Shown here: piece by piece, positions 54,534-63,041 of the stretch
Position numbering within the stretch: the stretch's first letter is position 1
How the letters are laid out: each line of letters starts with the position of its first letter
Assembly (NCBI RefSeq): GCF_027257845.1
Contig: NZ_JAPVOT010000006.1
Coordinates: 124,001-188,000 of the forward strand
Reading direction: 5' to 3'
Length of the DNA: 64,000 nt
Origin: Alteromonas sp. BMJM2
GTDB taxonomy: Bacteria > Pseudomonadota > Gammaproteobacteria > Enterobacterales > Alteromonadaceae
Made by a program: the position numbers and the translations under genes
The notes under the pieces: model-generated
What the model saw: only the letters and a program-made list of their open reading frames with translations
Told to the model about the DNA's origin: nothing
Databases searched by the model: none

Positions 54534-55144
54534 TGCTCTAGAAGTTGAGTTTTATGCATGAAGAACCATTGTAGCGCAATTAACGCCGCAGCGTTGTCTA
54601 TGCGACCAGTTTCCAGCCATTCAAGTGCGGTATTTTCTTTGACTCGATGCACCTTGATATCTTCAGACTCAGTTTCTAAGCCGTGTATACCCTGTGCCTT
54701 AGTGGCATCTGTCTTCGCTATAAAAATATGTAACCTTTCTGTTGTGCCGCCCGGACTCGATAAATAACTTAATGCTTTGGTAAGATTATCGAGCTCTATT
54801 CCCGCTTCTTCCATCGATTCCCGATGACAAACATTTTCTTCAGTTTCGCCCTCGTCAATCATGCCGGCAATAATTTCTATCAACCAAGGGCTTGAAGACG
54901 TTGGCAATGCCCCAATTCTTACTTGCTCAATAAGTACAAACTCTTGGGTTATTGGATCATAAGGCAACACACCGACGGCATGGCCACGCTCAAAAATTTC
55001 GCGGCTGACCAAATCGCTCCATTCGCCGTTGAAGCATTTGTGCCTAAAAATGTATCGATTCATGGTGAAAAAACCGCGGTAAACTGGGCTAACTTCGGTA
55101 ATTTCAACGTCATTTGAGGTAAACGAAAGGATTTCCTTGCTCAT
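54518..55144 (-). CDS. nudF: ADP-ribose pyrophosphatase NudF
   Basis: NudF hydrolyses ADP-ribose to AMP and ribose 5-phosphate. The 208-residue protein has the Nudix box GMIDEGETEENVCHRESMEE followed by AGIE, all metal Glu residues present, and the downstream YLSSPGGTTERLHIFIAKTD segment (proline/SPGG and TERLH of ADP-ribose pyrophosphatases). ATG 55144 is taken as start; a TTG seven codons upstream is unlikely. First gene of the minus-strand nudF-yqiB-cpdA-yqiA-parE row, divergent from tolC. Confidence 0.95.
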   Translation of the reverse strand: MSKEILSFTSNDVEITEVSPVYRGFFTMNRYIFRHKCFNGEWSDLVSREIFERGHAVGVLPYDPITQEFVLIEQVRIGALPTSSSPWLIEIIAGMIDEGETEENVCHRESMEEAGIELDNLTKALSYLSSPGGTTERLHIFIAKTDATKAQGIHGLETESEDIKVHRVKENTALEWLETGRIDNAAALIALQWFFMHKTQLLEQWKTP

Positions 55145-55453
55145 TTGCTGACACTTATGGTTCAAATAGATTTATCATGTAGTCTACATTTGCACACCAC
55201 ACATGTATACGCGTGATAAACGCCGTATTTTAGATGTACAAATAACAGAAAACTCAAGTTACAAGTCGTTTATATAAAAATAATGAGCGTGGGTAGATCA
55301 CATATTCTGTTACAGTTAAAGCAATACTGTTACGAGTTTGGACTTTCGGTTTGTGGTTGATTTTTCATACACTTGGTTTTAACAGGTCGGTGCGATACTT
55401 TACAGTGAACACAGTAAGCCGACACAACTCGAACACTACAGGAATACGTAAGC
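55145..55453. other. Divergent promoter region nudF/tolC
   Basis: These 309 bp hold no gene. The promoters of both operons must be here; none is strong enough to name with certainty. Confidence 0.6.
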
Positions 55454-56827
55454 ATGAAACGAACACTTCTATCGCTGGTAATCGGCATGTCGATAACCAC
55501 GGGCGCGATCGCTGATGACCTAATGCAGGTTTATCAACAAGCACTCGCCAACGACCCGCTGGTAAACCAAGCGAAAGCGCAACGCAATGCAGCGTTCGAA
55601 GGGATAAGCATTAGCAGAGCTAATCTTCTTCCTCAAATTTCAGGCTCAGTAGCCTACAACACCTCAACGTCTGAGCGCGCTCAAACCTTAGGTTCGAACG
55701 CTGATAATTTACAAATTGTTGTGTTTGAAACCGACGTAGACAGCTACAGCTATGGCTTACAAATGTCGATGTCGCTGTATGATCATGCGAATTGGCTTGG
55801 TTTAAACCGCGCTGAGAAAGTTGCGGAACAAAGCGATGCACAGCTTGCATCCAGCATTCAAGACGTTATTGTTCGTACCGTTACCTCTTATTTTGGCGTG
55901 CTGCGCGCCAGAGACAACGTTGAATTTGTTGGCGCAGAAAAGCGCGCTATAGAGCGTCAGTTAGAGCAAACTCGCCAGCGCTTTGAAGTTGGACTAACAG
56001 CAATTACTGATGTGCACGAAGCACAGGCAAACTACGACCGTACAGTAGCGCAGGAAATTCAGGCTAAAAACGAACTTGAATTCGCACTAGAAGCTCTTCG
56101 CGTCATCACCGGTAAATACCACGATAAGCTGTTTGGCCTAAACACAGAGAATTTCTCTGCGACTATGCCAACGCCAGCTAACGTGACGAACTGGCTAGAA
56201 ACTGCTGAAGAGAAAAACCTTGCGTTGCTTGTAAATCGCTTCGCAATGGATATCGCAAAAGAAGATATTTCCATTGCTCGCTCAGGGCACCTTCCAACGC
56301 TTTCGTTATCTGCGAATGCCACAAGAAGCAAAGATGAGATTGAAAACCCGGTATTGCAGTTTGAAACGCCATACCTAGACAGCCAGTCAATCAATGTGTC
56401 GCTTAACGTACCCATTTACCAGGGCTCACGAGTCACCTCTCAAACAGACCAGGCTAAATTTAACTATGTTGCAGCTAGTCAGGCGACAGAACAGACTTAT
56501 CGTCAAACCGTACAATCAGTTCGTAGCTCGTTTAACAACGTAAAAGCGTCTATTTCGACCATACGTGCGTTAGAGCAATCTGTTGTGTCTGCAGACAGTG
56601 CGTTGAAAGCTACCGAAGCCGGGTTCGATGTAGGTACACGTACGGTTGTTGACGTACTAGACAGTACTCGTAACTTGTTTGATGCACAGCGTAACCTTGC
56701 TGGCGCTCGCTACGACTTTGTACAGTCAGTGATTACGCTTAAGCAGGCAGCGGGAACGTTAACAGCAGAAGATGTTGAAATGATTAACCGCGGCCTTAAG
56801 CCTGTGGACATGTCATCAGACAGCTAA
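55454..56827 (+). CDS. tolC: Outer-membrane efflux channel TolC
   Basis: TolC forms the trimeric exit duct for RND pumps and type I secretion. The 457-residue protein has a signal peptide (LVIGMSITTGAIA, mature DDLMQVYQQALANDP) and two structural repeats, each with beta-strands and long helices: RTVTSYFGVLRARDNVEFVGAEKRAIERQLEQTRQRFEVGLTAITDVHEAQANYDRT and, in the second half, RALEQSVVSADSALKATEAGFDVGTRTVVDVLDSTRNLFDAQRNLAGARYDFVQSVITLKQAAGTL. It lies divergent from nudF, as in other gammaproteobacteria. It can serve the RND pump at 7.7-11.9 kb. Confidence 0.97.
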   Translation: MKRTLLSLVIGMSITTGAIADDLMQVYQQALANDPLVNQAKAQRNAAFEGISISRANLLPQISGSVAYNTSTSERAQTLGSNADNLQIVVFETDVDSYSYGLQMSMSLYDHANWLGLNRAEKVAEQSDAQLASSIQDVIVRTVTSYFGVLRARDNVEFVGAEKRAIERQLEQTRQRFEVGLTAITDVHEAQANYDRTVAQEIQAKNELEFALEALRVITGKYHDKLFGLNTENFSATMPTPANVTNWLETAEEKNLALLVNRFAMDIAKEDISIARSGHLPTLSLSANATRSKDEIENPVLQFETPYLDSQSINVSLNVPIYQGSRVTSQTDQAKFNYVAASQATEQTYRQTVQSVRSSFNNVKASISTIRALEQSVVSADSALKATEAGFDVGTRTVVDVLDSTRNLFDAQRNLAGARYDFVQSVITLKQAAGTLTAEDVEMINRGLKPVDMSSDS

Positions 56828-56860
56828 GTTAGCTACGCCTGTAGATTTAGCAAGACAATC

Positions 56861-56888
56861 AAGGGTAGCGATATGCTACCCTTTTTAA
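56861..56888 (+). terminator. Intrinsic terminator of tolC
   Basis: AAGGGTAGC/GCTACCCTT is a 9-bp stem with a GATAT loop and T5. Confidence 0.9.
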
Positions 56889-57165
56889 TGCCTTAAAAAG
56901 CGCTGTGTCATTTCAAACCTAATATCAGTGCTACAAAGACGACCTAGCAATGTTAAGCCATCCTAGCAATTTTTCTTGCAACACGGGTCTCACATCATCG
57001 ATGATACTGCCCGCCTTATTTTGGATAGATAAAGCGACTAATATAGTGCTCCCGTGATTGGCTCGCCCAAGCTGGCTCATTGCGTAACATTGAGCGGCGA
57101 ATATAAGCACTAAAACTAGCCACTAATTAACTTTAACTTTGTTTTACTTCGAGTGATTTTTAAAG
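56889..57165. other. Intergenic region before the ion channel gene
   Basis: About 280 bp without a supportable gene; the channel promoter is presumably here. Confidence 0.5.
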
Positions 57166-57996
57166 ATGCAAGCCTCTGTACTACAGAATAAATTTGAACG
57201 CATAAGAGCCAATAAGTGGTTCGAAATATTTGTTGTTAGCGTCATTGTGGTTTCAGCCCTTTTGGTAGGCGCTAAAACCTATGAATTGCCCACCGGCATG
57301 GCTTCAGTCACGGTTTTTCTCGACTGGTTTATTAGTGCGTTTTTTCTTACTGAAATTACCATTCGCTTTCTTGCAGAAAAGCGGAAAATGCATTTTTTCA
57401 AAAGCTTTTGGAATTGGTTCGACACCCTCATTGTCATCATAAGCTTAATACCAGCCGATGACGCAGAGCTTGCGCTTATCGCGCGTCTAGTCAGAGTATT
57501 TAGGGTGCTTAGAATGATATCCATCATTCCAGAGCTGCGTATTCTTCTTGTGTCGTTAGTTAAAGCGCTACCCCAGCTTGGTTACGTTATGCTGCTGATG
57601 TTTATTATCTTTTATATCTATGCAGCCATCGGAAGCACCTTGTTCGAAAACATTAACCCCGTGTTGTGGGGCGATATCACCATATCCATGCTCACGTTAT
57701 TTAGGGTAATGACCTTCGAGGATTGGACCGATGTAATGTACGAAACGCAAGAGGAATACCCGCTAAGCTGGATCTACTATCTCACGTTTATCTTCTTCAC
57801 GGCCTTCGCGTTTCTCAACATGGTCATTGGTATTGTGGTGAACGTAATGGAGCGAGAAAACGAAAAAGCGCGAGCAGAAAAACAAGCCGAGCTTCTCGCC
57901 GAGCTAGAAGCACAAGGTAATGTTGAACCAACCCTAAAAGACGTCATGGCCGAACTTAACGAGATTAAGGCGCAGCTCAAACAGGGTGATAAATAG
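57166..57996 (+). CDS. Voltage-gated cation channel (BacNav type) with acidic filter
   Basis: This 276-residue single-domain, six-TM channel of the NaChBac/NavAb family forms a homotetramer in the inner membrane. S1-S3 lie at about 20-100. S4 carries four Arg every third residue (R107, R110, R113, R116). The pore contains the filter TFEDWTD (183-189) before S6 (WIYYLTFIFFTAFAFLNMVIGIVV), and a coiled-coil tail follows (ERENEKARAEKQAELLAELEAQG). NavAb has TLESWSM here; the engineered calcium-selective CavAb has TLDDWSD, so the extra acidic residues suggest calcium permeability. Ion choice is inferred. The gene is isolated, with its own terminator. Confidence 0.93.
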   Translation: MQASVLQNKFERIRANKWFEIFVVSVIVVSALLVGAKTYELPTGMASVTVFLDWFISAFFLTEITIRFLAEKRKMHFFKSFWNWFDTLIVIISLIPADDAELALIARLVRVFRVLRMISIIPELRILLVSLVKALPQLGYVMLLMFIIFYIYAAIGSTLFENINPVLWGDITISMLTLFRVMTFEDWTDVMYETQEEYPLSWIYYLTFIFFTAFAFLNMVIGIVVNVMERENEKARAEKQAELLAELEAQGNVEPTLKDVMAELNEIKAQLKQGDK

Positions 57997-58063
57997 TAAA
58001 CGTTGGTTGTAAGCGGTTGACTGCTAATGGCTTTCACCCTTAGCTATGCTTATTGCCAAGAGA

Positions 58064-58095
58064 CAAAAAGCCACGTTTATTACGTGGCTTTTTTA
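58064..58095. terminator. Bidirectional terminator between channel and TPR genes
   Basis: AAAAAGCCACG/CGTGGCTTTTTT is an 11-bp stem with A/T runs on both sides, between convergent genes. Confidence 0.9.
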
Positions 58096-58143
58096 GCTAG
58101 CGTGTTTAATTAGCACTCATCCATTTCGTACTAATTCATTTAA

Positions 58144-60930
58144 TTATTCGTCAAGGTTAATACCAAGCTGGGCTCTTAGCGCCTTTGCGCGTTGCTTTGA
58201 CGCTTCACCCTTAAACTCTCTTGCTAGCAAACGACGCTTCGCTAATGTGGTTTTATCAAGTTCAGTAAGAAGTTCGACGTGGTTCAAGTACACCTCTTCA
58301 TTGGCAATCGGTCGCGTTGCTATTTCCTCATACAAAGAAAGCGCAGCGTCATTGTCGCCTTTAGCGATGTAAATCTGGGCAAGCGTGTCTACGGCATCAG
58401 CGTTGTCACTGCGTAAGGCCACGGCTCTTTTTGCTAAGGTTTCTGCTCGAGACAAATCATTATCTTCAAACGCTAGGTAAGCAAGGTTATTCAATACCAC
58501 AAAGTTATCGGGAGTTTGCGCTAATATGGCTTCATAGGTTGCAAGCGCACTTTTTCTGTCTTGCCTAATTTGGCGCTCTGCCAACAGCATACTGCTTGAA
58601 ATATCATTCGCATTTTCTGCTACGTGCTTTTCTAAAAAGCTAAGAGCTTGCTCGCCTTTACCCGACATTTCGTAAGACGCCACTAGCAACATGGCATTGT
58701 CAGAGTTTGGCGTGGCGTCGTAGGCAGCTTCAGCATGACTAACAGCTTGCTCTGGCGCTTTATCAATAAGATGTAAGCGCGCAATAATCCCCCGTACAAA
58801 CGGCAGCTCTTTCACACCCTCAGCGCTTGCATTGATAATATTCCACGCAGGCTTACTTTGGCCTATGCGACTGTGAAAATAAGCTTTTAACAAACTAATT
58901 TGTGCATCAGGTCGCTTTTCCAACACTCTACTTGCTAACGCCAATCCTTCGGTAAACTGTCGTTGCGAGTCTAGGATTAACAACTTGCCTAATACGGCAC
59001 TTTTATCCTGCGGATAGAACGACAGCCATCGGTCGAAAAAGGTGTCTGCGGCTTTCACATCGTTAGCAGCAATGAGCGCCTGCCCTTTTATATTCCAAAA
59101 CGCCCTAGGCGTTTCTTTATTTCCTTCAACGTTAGCAAGCAGCGCTACCGTTTTATCAATAGCATTATTGAATGCATAAAGTCGTGCCAGTAATAAACGC
59201 ATTTCAACAAAATCTGGCGCCTTATCAAGCTCATTCTTTACATGATTAATGACTGGCTGCACTGCTTTTTGCTCGGCTGCCAAAGCGTACCACATCGTTA
59301 AGGCTCTTAAATCTGTTGGATTGTCATCGATAAAAGCGCGAATAAAGGCCGTTGCAGATTCGTTGTCACCCTGCGCAATAAGCAATTGAGTACGCGCATA
59401 AACCAGCTGTTCTTTGGCCCCTTCCCGCGTACTTGCGTCGTCAAAGTAAGACGCTGCTTTAGTGAAGTCTCTTTCTACCGTGGCTATGCCACCTAAGTAA
59501 ACTAGCGGAAGCGCTTCATCTGGGGATTGTTCAACCCACTTTGTTGCCGCCTCTTTTGCTTTATCTAATTGCTGAGTGGCGATGTAAGCACGCACTAACG
59601 TGCTTTGGGTAGTGGCCGACTCTGGTGCCTGATTTACCGCTTCTTCCAAATTAACTAGCCCTGCTACATCATTAAGCGATAGTTGCAAAACGCCTAAACG
59701 AGCGAGGTCTTCTGCAGAGGTACTAATTTCTTGAGAGCGCTCAACCATTTGTTTCGCCCCCACCATGTTGCCGTCGACAAGCAGTTGGTAGCTTGCCTTA
59801 GAAAAAAGCGCGGCGTCTGAGGTTTGCTCACCCTCAACGCGCTCTAAAATTTCTAGCGCGTTATCGTTTTCGCCTAATTGCAGCATGCTATCTGCTAACA
59901 TGCGAAGGCCAGGATGATTATCAGGTAAGCTAGACGCAATCATGGTGAGGTGGCGCTGAGCTGATTCAAAGTCTTGTATCTGATAAGCACTGAAACCCGC
60001 GATTAGGCGCACAGCCTGATCGCTTCTGCCGTTTTGTACGGCAATTTCCAAGCGCTCTAACGCTTGTGCGTAATTGCCCTTGGCTGATTCAATAATACCT
60101 TTAAACGTATTTAGCAGCGGGTGACTATCGTTAAGCGCGAGTAATTCTTCTACTACGGGCTCTGCGGTATCAAGCGCTCGCAGTTCAATTAACAGTGCTG
60201 CGTAGGCAAATTTGCTTGCCGTATCGTCTGGGTAGCTTTTGAGGTAATCCCCGTACACTACGGCAGCTTTCTCAGGCGCACCGCTTTGTAAATAAAGCTT
60301 CGCAAGTTGCTGCAACACGTCTTTATTGGTGGGAGCCTGCTCTCTTAATGCTTCTGTAGAAGCAATGGCCGCCTCTACATCATTGTTGAGTACGAATACG
60401 TAGCTATCGACAAGCCCTTTGTACACTGAGCTGGTATCGATAGTAGATAGGTCGGCAATTAACGCTTCCGCCTCTTCTCTTTTATTGAGCTGCAGCAACG
60501 CCTGTAGCTTATAAAAACCCACTTCGACAGACTCTACCGCCGTCATGCCCTCTACGCGATAATCTACCTCTGAAAGGGCATTTTCAGCCCCCGACTGCTG
60601 ATAGGCAACCGAAAGCAATGGAATGACTTCGCTAGCGGCATAACCAAGCTCCATGGCTTTGTTGAGTTCTTTTTCAGCTGCGACAAAATTATTGGTTTGT
60701 AGATACAGTTTACCGAGTTCGAAACGAGGAGCCGCCGCATTAGGAGATTTCTGAATTGCATTTTTATATTCGACTATGGCGGCATCAGGCTGCTGCTCGG
60801 ATACATAGTTGCGGGCGTCAGCCAAATGGCTTTCCATGGATTTTTCACTGCACCCTGATAATAGAGCTGTTAGCAAAAGCACAGCTACAGAAGAGCGTTT
60901 AAATATTTTATTTGAATTGTTTTTACTCAT
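58144..60930 (-). CDS. prsT: TPR-repeat lipoprotein of the PEP-CTERM system (PrsT-like)
   Basis: The 928-residue protein has a lipoprotein signal (LLLTALLSGC, Cys27) and then almost only TPR-like helical repeats: for example DAAIVEYKNAIQKSPNAAAPRFELGKLYLQTNNFVAAEKELNKAMEL near the start, ADAVDTLAQIYIAKGDNDAALSLYEEI near the end. This size and arrangement match PrsT, a putative lipoprotein co-occurring with exosortase and PEP-CTERM proteins in exopolysaccharide-forming bacteria. No exosortase, XrtA or prsK/prsR gene is in this window. It probably acts at the membrane as a scaffold for exopolysaccharide or PEP-CTERM protein handling; this is inferred from family knowledge. Confidence 0.85.
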   Translation of the reverse strand: MSKNNSNKIFKRSSVAVLLLTALLSGCSEKSMESHLADARNYVSEQQPDAAIVEYKNAIQKSPNAAAPRFELGKLYLQTNNFVAAEKELNKAMELGYAASEVIPLLSVAYQQSGAENALSEVDYRVEGMTAVESVEVGFYKLQALLQLNKREEAEALIADLSTIDTSSVYKGLVDSYVFVLNNDVEAAIASTEALREQAPTNKDVLQQLAKLYLQSGAPEKAAVVYGDYLKSYPDDTASKFAYAALLIELRALDTAEPVVEELLALNDSHPLLNTFKGIIESAKGNYAQALERLEIAVQNGRSDQAVRLIAGFSAYQIQDFESAQRHLTMIASSLPDNHPGLRMLADSMLQLGENDNALEILERVEGEQTSDAALFSKASYQLLVDGNMVGAKQMVERSQEISTSAEDLARLGVLQLSLNDVAGLVNLEEAVNQAPESATTQSTLVRAYIATQQLDKAKEAATKWVEQSPDEALPLVYLGGIATVERDFTKAASYFDDASTREGAKEQLVYARTQLLIAQGDNESATAFIRAFIDDNPTDLRALTMWYALAAEQKAVQPVINHVKNELDKAPDFVEMRLLLARLYAFNNAIDKTVALLANVEGNKETPRAFWNIKGQALIAANDVKAADTFFDRWLSFYPQDKSAVLGKLLILDSQRQFTEGLALASRVLEKRPDAQISLLKAYFHSRIGQSKPAWNIINASAEGVKELPFVRGIIARLHLIDKAPEQAVSHAEAAYDATPNSDNAMLLVASYEMSGKGEQALSFLEKHVAENANDISSSMLLAERQIRQDRKSALATYEAILAQTPDNFVVLNNLAYLAFEDNDLSRAETLAKRAVALRSDNADAVDTLAQIYIAKGDNDAALSLYEEIATRPIANEEVYLNHVELLTELDKTTLAKRRLLAREFKGEASKQRAKALRAQLGINLDE

Positions 60931-61156
60931 GGTAATTCCTTGCCCTATTTCGAAAATTCTTCAAAAACTTTATTGTTTTTCTGCCGCCACCCGCAAAACT
61001 TGGTCATTATTTCAGCATTATTGTGCAATTTCATGGCAACCTGACCATTATTCGAATATAATATGTTTTTTTGCAACACTGCAGGCACACTTCAACGTTT
61101 TTCAGGCGTTACTCTCGTATGCCGCACCCTCCTTACTAATAACATCAGGACCCTTA
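60931..61156. other. Divergent promoter region prsT/deaD
   Basis: These 226 bp hold no gene. On the deaD side the leader can be long, as in cold-shock mRNAs, but no cold box was identified. Confidence 0.5.
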
Positions 61157-62917
61157 ATGACAACAACTGTCGACATGACATTTAAAGACCTAAATTTACC
61201 AGAACCTCTCTTACAAGCCATTGAAAAAGTTGGCTACGAGAAACCGTCACCTATCCAAGCTGAGAGTATTCCACTTTTGCTTGAAGGTCACGATTTACTC
61301 GGTCAGGCACAGACAGGGACAGGAAAAACCGCTGCGTTTGCCCTGCCCATGTTGGCAAATATCGATCCTGAGCAACGTAAGCCGCAATTACTGGTATTAG
61401 CCCCAACTCGTGAATTAGCTATTCAGGTTGCAGAGGCATTTCAGGTTTATGCGAGCTTTAGTCAAAAAATTAAAGTACTTCCAGTATACGGCGGTCAGTC
61501 TTACGACAACCAAATTCGCCAGCTTAAGCGCGGCGTTCAGGTTGTAGTAGGTACTCCAGGTCGTATCATTGACCATATTAAGCGCAAAACATTGGATTTA
61601 AGCGAACTTAAATTCCTTGTGCTTGACGAAGCTGATGAAATGCTTCGTATGGGCTTTATTGATGATGTAGAGCTTATTCTAAGCCACGCACCTGCCCAGC
61701 GGCAGACGGCGTTATTCTCAGCAACCATGCCTGGACCAATCAAGAAGATAACGCAGCGTTATCTCAAGGATCCGAAACACGTAAAAATTGCGTCAAAAGT
61801 TAGCACGGCGAGCACCATTCGTCAGCGCTTTTGCCAAGTTGCTCCTCATCATAAACTTGAGGCGCTTACGCGTATTATGGAAGTCGAAAAATTCGACGGC
61901 ATGATTATTTTTGTTCGCACCAAAACAGCCACTGTTGAATTAGCAGATAAGCTTTCAGCACGCGGTTTTGATGTAGAACCACTGAACGGCGATATTCCAC
62001 AGTCTGCTCGTGAGCGAACTGTTGATAAGTTAAAACAGGGCCACATCGATATTCTGGTGGCAACTGATGTTGTTGCACGTGGTCTTGACGTTGAACGTGT
62101 TAGTCACGTTATTAACTATGACATTCCGTATGACAGTGAATCTTATGTTCACCGTATTGGTCGTACAGGCCGTGCTGGTCGTCAGGGTGATGCGATTCTG
62201 TTTATCTCTCACCGTGAAAAACGCTTGTTGTTCTCTATTGAGAAAACAACGAAGCAGGCTATTGAAGCAATGCCTATTCCTTCAATTAGCGAAATCAACC
62301 AGACCCGTCTTACGCGCTTTAAGCAGTCGGTAATGGAAGCAACGCAAGACGATAGCATTGAATCGTTGATGCCAATTGTTGAGATGATCAAAGAAGAAAA
62401 TGAAGCTTCTCCAGAAGTCCTTCTTGCTGCAATGATCAAAATCGCTCAGGGCGACGAGCCATTGGTGCTTAAAGAGTCTGATCGTCCAGACCTTAACAGC
62501 AAGCCGCCTCGCGATAGTCGTGAGCGCAGCGACCGCCCTGGTGGTCGTGAAAGTCGCGACCGAAAGCCAAGAGCGCCTCGTGGCAATCGCAAGCCAGATG
62601 AAGGTATGCAACGTTTTCGCATAGAAGTTGGCCATGTACACGGTGCTAAGCCGGGTAACATTGTAGGCGCTATTGCAAACGAAGCTAACATTGACTCGAA
62701 GAACATCGGTGCTATCGAGATATATGACAACTTCAGTACGGTTGACTTGCCAAGCGGCATGCCTAAAGAAACACACTCTACGCTTCAAGGAACGAGAGTA
62801 GCGGGTCAACGTCTTAACCTTCGCGAGTGGTCGGATACACCGCCGCCTAAACGTGAACGTGGCGACAACCGTGGTGAAAACCGCAGTCGTGATAACCGCG
62901 CACGTCGCAAGTCGTAA
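61157..62917 (+). CDS. deaD: DEAD-box RNA helicase DeaD/CsdA
   Basis: This ATP-dependent RNA helicase acts in ribosome assembly and mRNA decay, especially in the cold. The 586-residue protein (ATG 61157, with CAGGA upstream) has the Q motif, Walker A (AQTGTGKT), PTRELA, GG, TPGR, DEAD (LVLDEADEML), SAT, and C-terminal motifs (IIFVRTKTATVELAD; VATDVVARGLD; HRIGRTGR). A DbpA-type RNA-binding domain follows (MQRFRIEVGHVHGAKPGNIVGAIANE) and an Arg/Gly/Asp-rich tail. An in-frame upstream extension overlaps prsT and is rejected. Divergent from prsT. Confidence 0.96.
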   Translation: MTTTVDMTFKDLNLPEPLLQAIEKVGYEKPSPIQAESIPLLLEGHDLLGQAQTGTGKTAAFALPMLANIDPEQRKPQLLVLAPTRELAIQVAEAFQVYASFSQKIKVLPVYGGQSYDNQIRQLKRGVQVVVGTPGRIIDHIKRKTLDLSELKFLVLDEADEMLRMGFIDDVELILSHAPAQRQTALFSATMPGPIKKITQRYLKDPKHVKIASKVSTASTIRQRFCQVAPHHKLEALTRIMEVEKFDGMIIFVRTKTATVELADKLSARGFDVEPLNGDIPQSARERTVDKLKQGHIDILVATDVVARGLDVERVSHVINYDIPYDSESYVHRIGRTGRAGRQGDAILFISHREKRLLFSIEKTTKQAIEAMPIPSISEINQTRLTRFKQSVMEATQDDSIESLMPIVEMIKEENEASPEVLLAAMIKIAQGDEPLVLKESDRPDLNSKPPRDSRERSDRPGGRESRDRKPRAPRGNRKPDEGMQRFRIEVGHVHGAKPGNIVGAIANEANIDSKNIGAIEIYDNFSTVDLPSGMPKETHSTLQGTRVAGQRLNLREWSDTPPPKRERGDNRGENRSRDNRARRKS

Positions 62918-62992
62918 GATCGAAATAAAAGCGACTTCCGCCTTTATATAACGTTGTGGAATATAAAGGCTGATTTCGTTGTTTCTAATTAA

Positions 62993-63030
62993 AAAGAATT
63001 AGCGCAAAATAGCGTTAGTTCTTTTTTTTT
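62993..63030 (+). terminator. Intrinsic terminator just before cysG
   Basis: The 13-bp stem AAAGAATTAGCGC/GCGTTAGTTCTTT with two G-U pairs, a 6-nt loop and a nine-base T-run ends only 11 bases before the cysG ATG (63042). It terminates deaD transcripts, and leaves no room for a normal cysG promoter or ribosome site downstream of it. A second hairpin (CCTTTATAT/ATATAAAGG, 62941-62969) lies upstream. Confidence 0.85.
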
Positions 63031-63041
63031 ATGTGCCCCCT

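Noticed and set aside
60809..61156. Long N-terminal extension of DeaD
   Set aside because: It overlaps the prsT start on the other strand and is not conserved in type; ATG 61157 fits the family.
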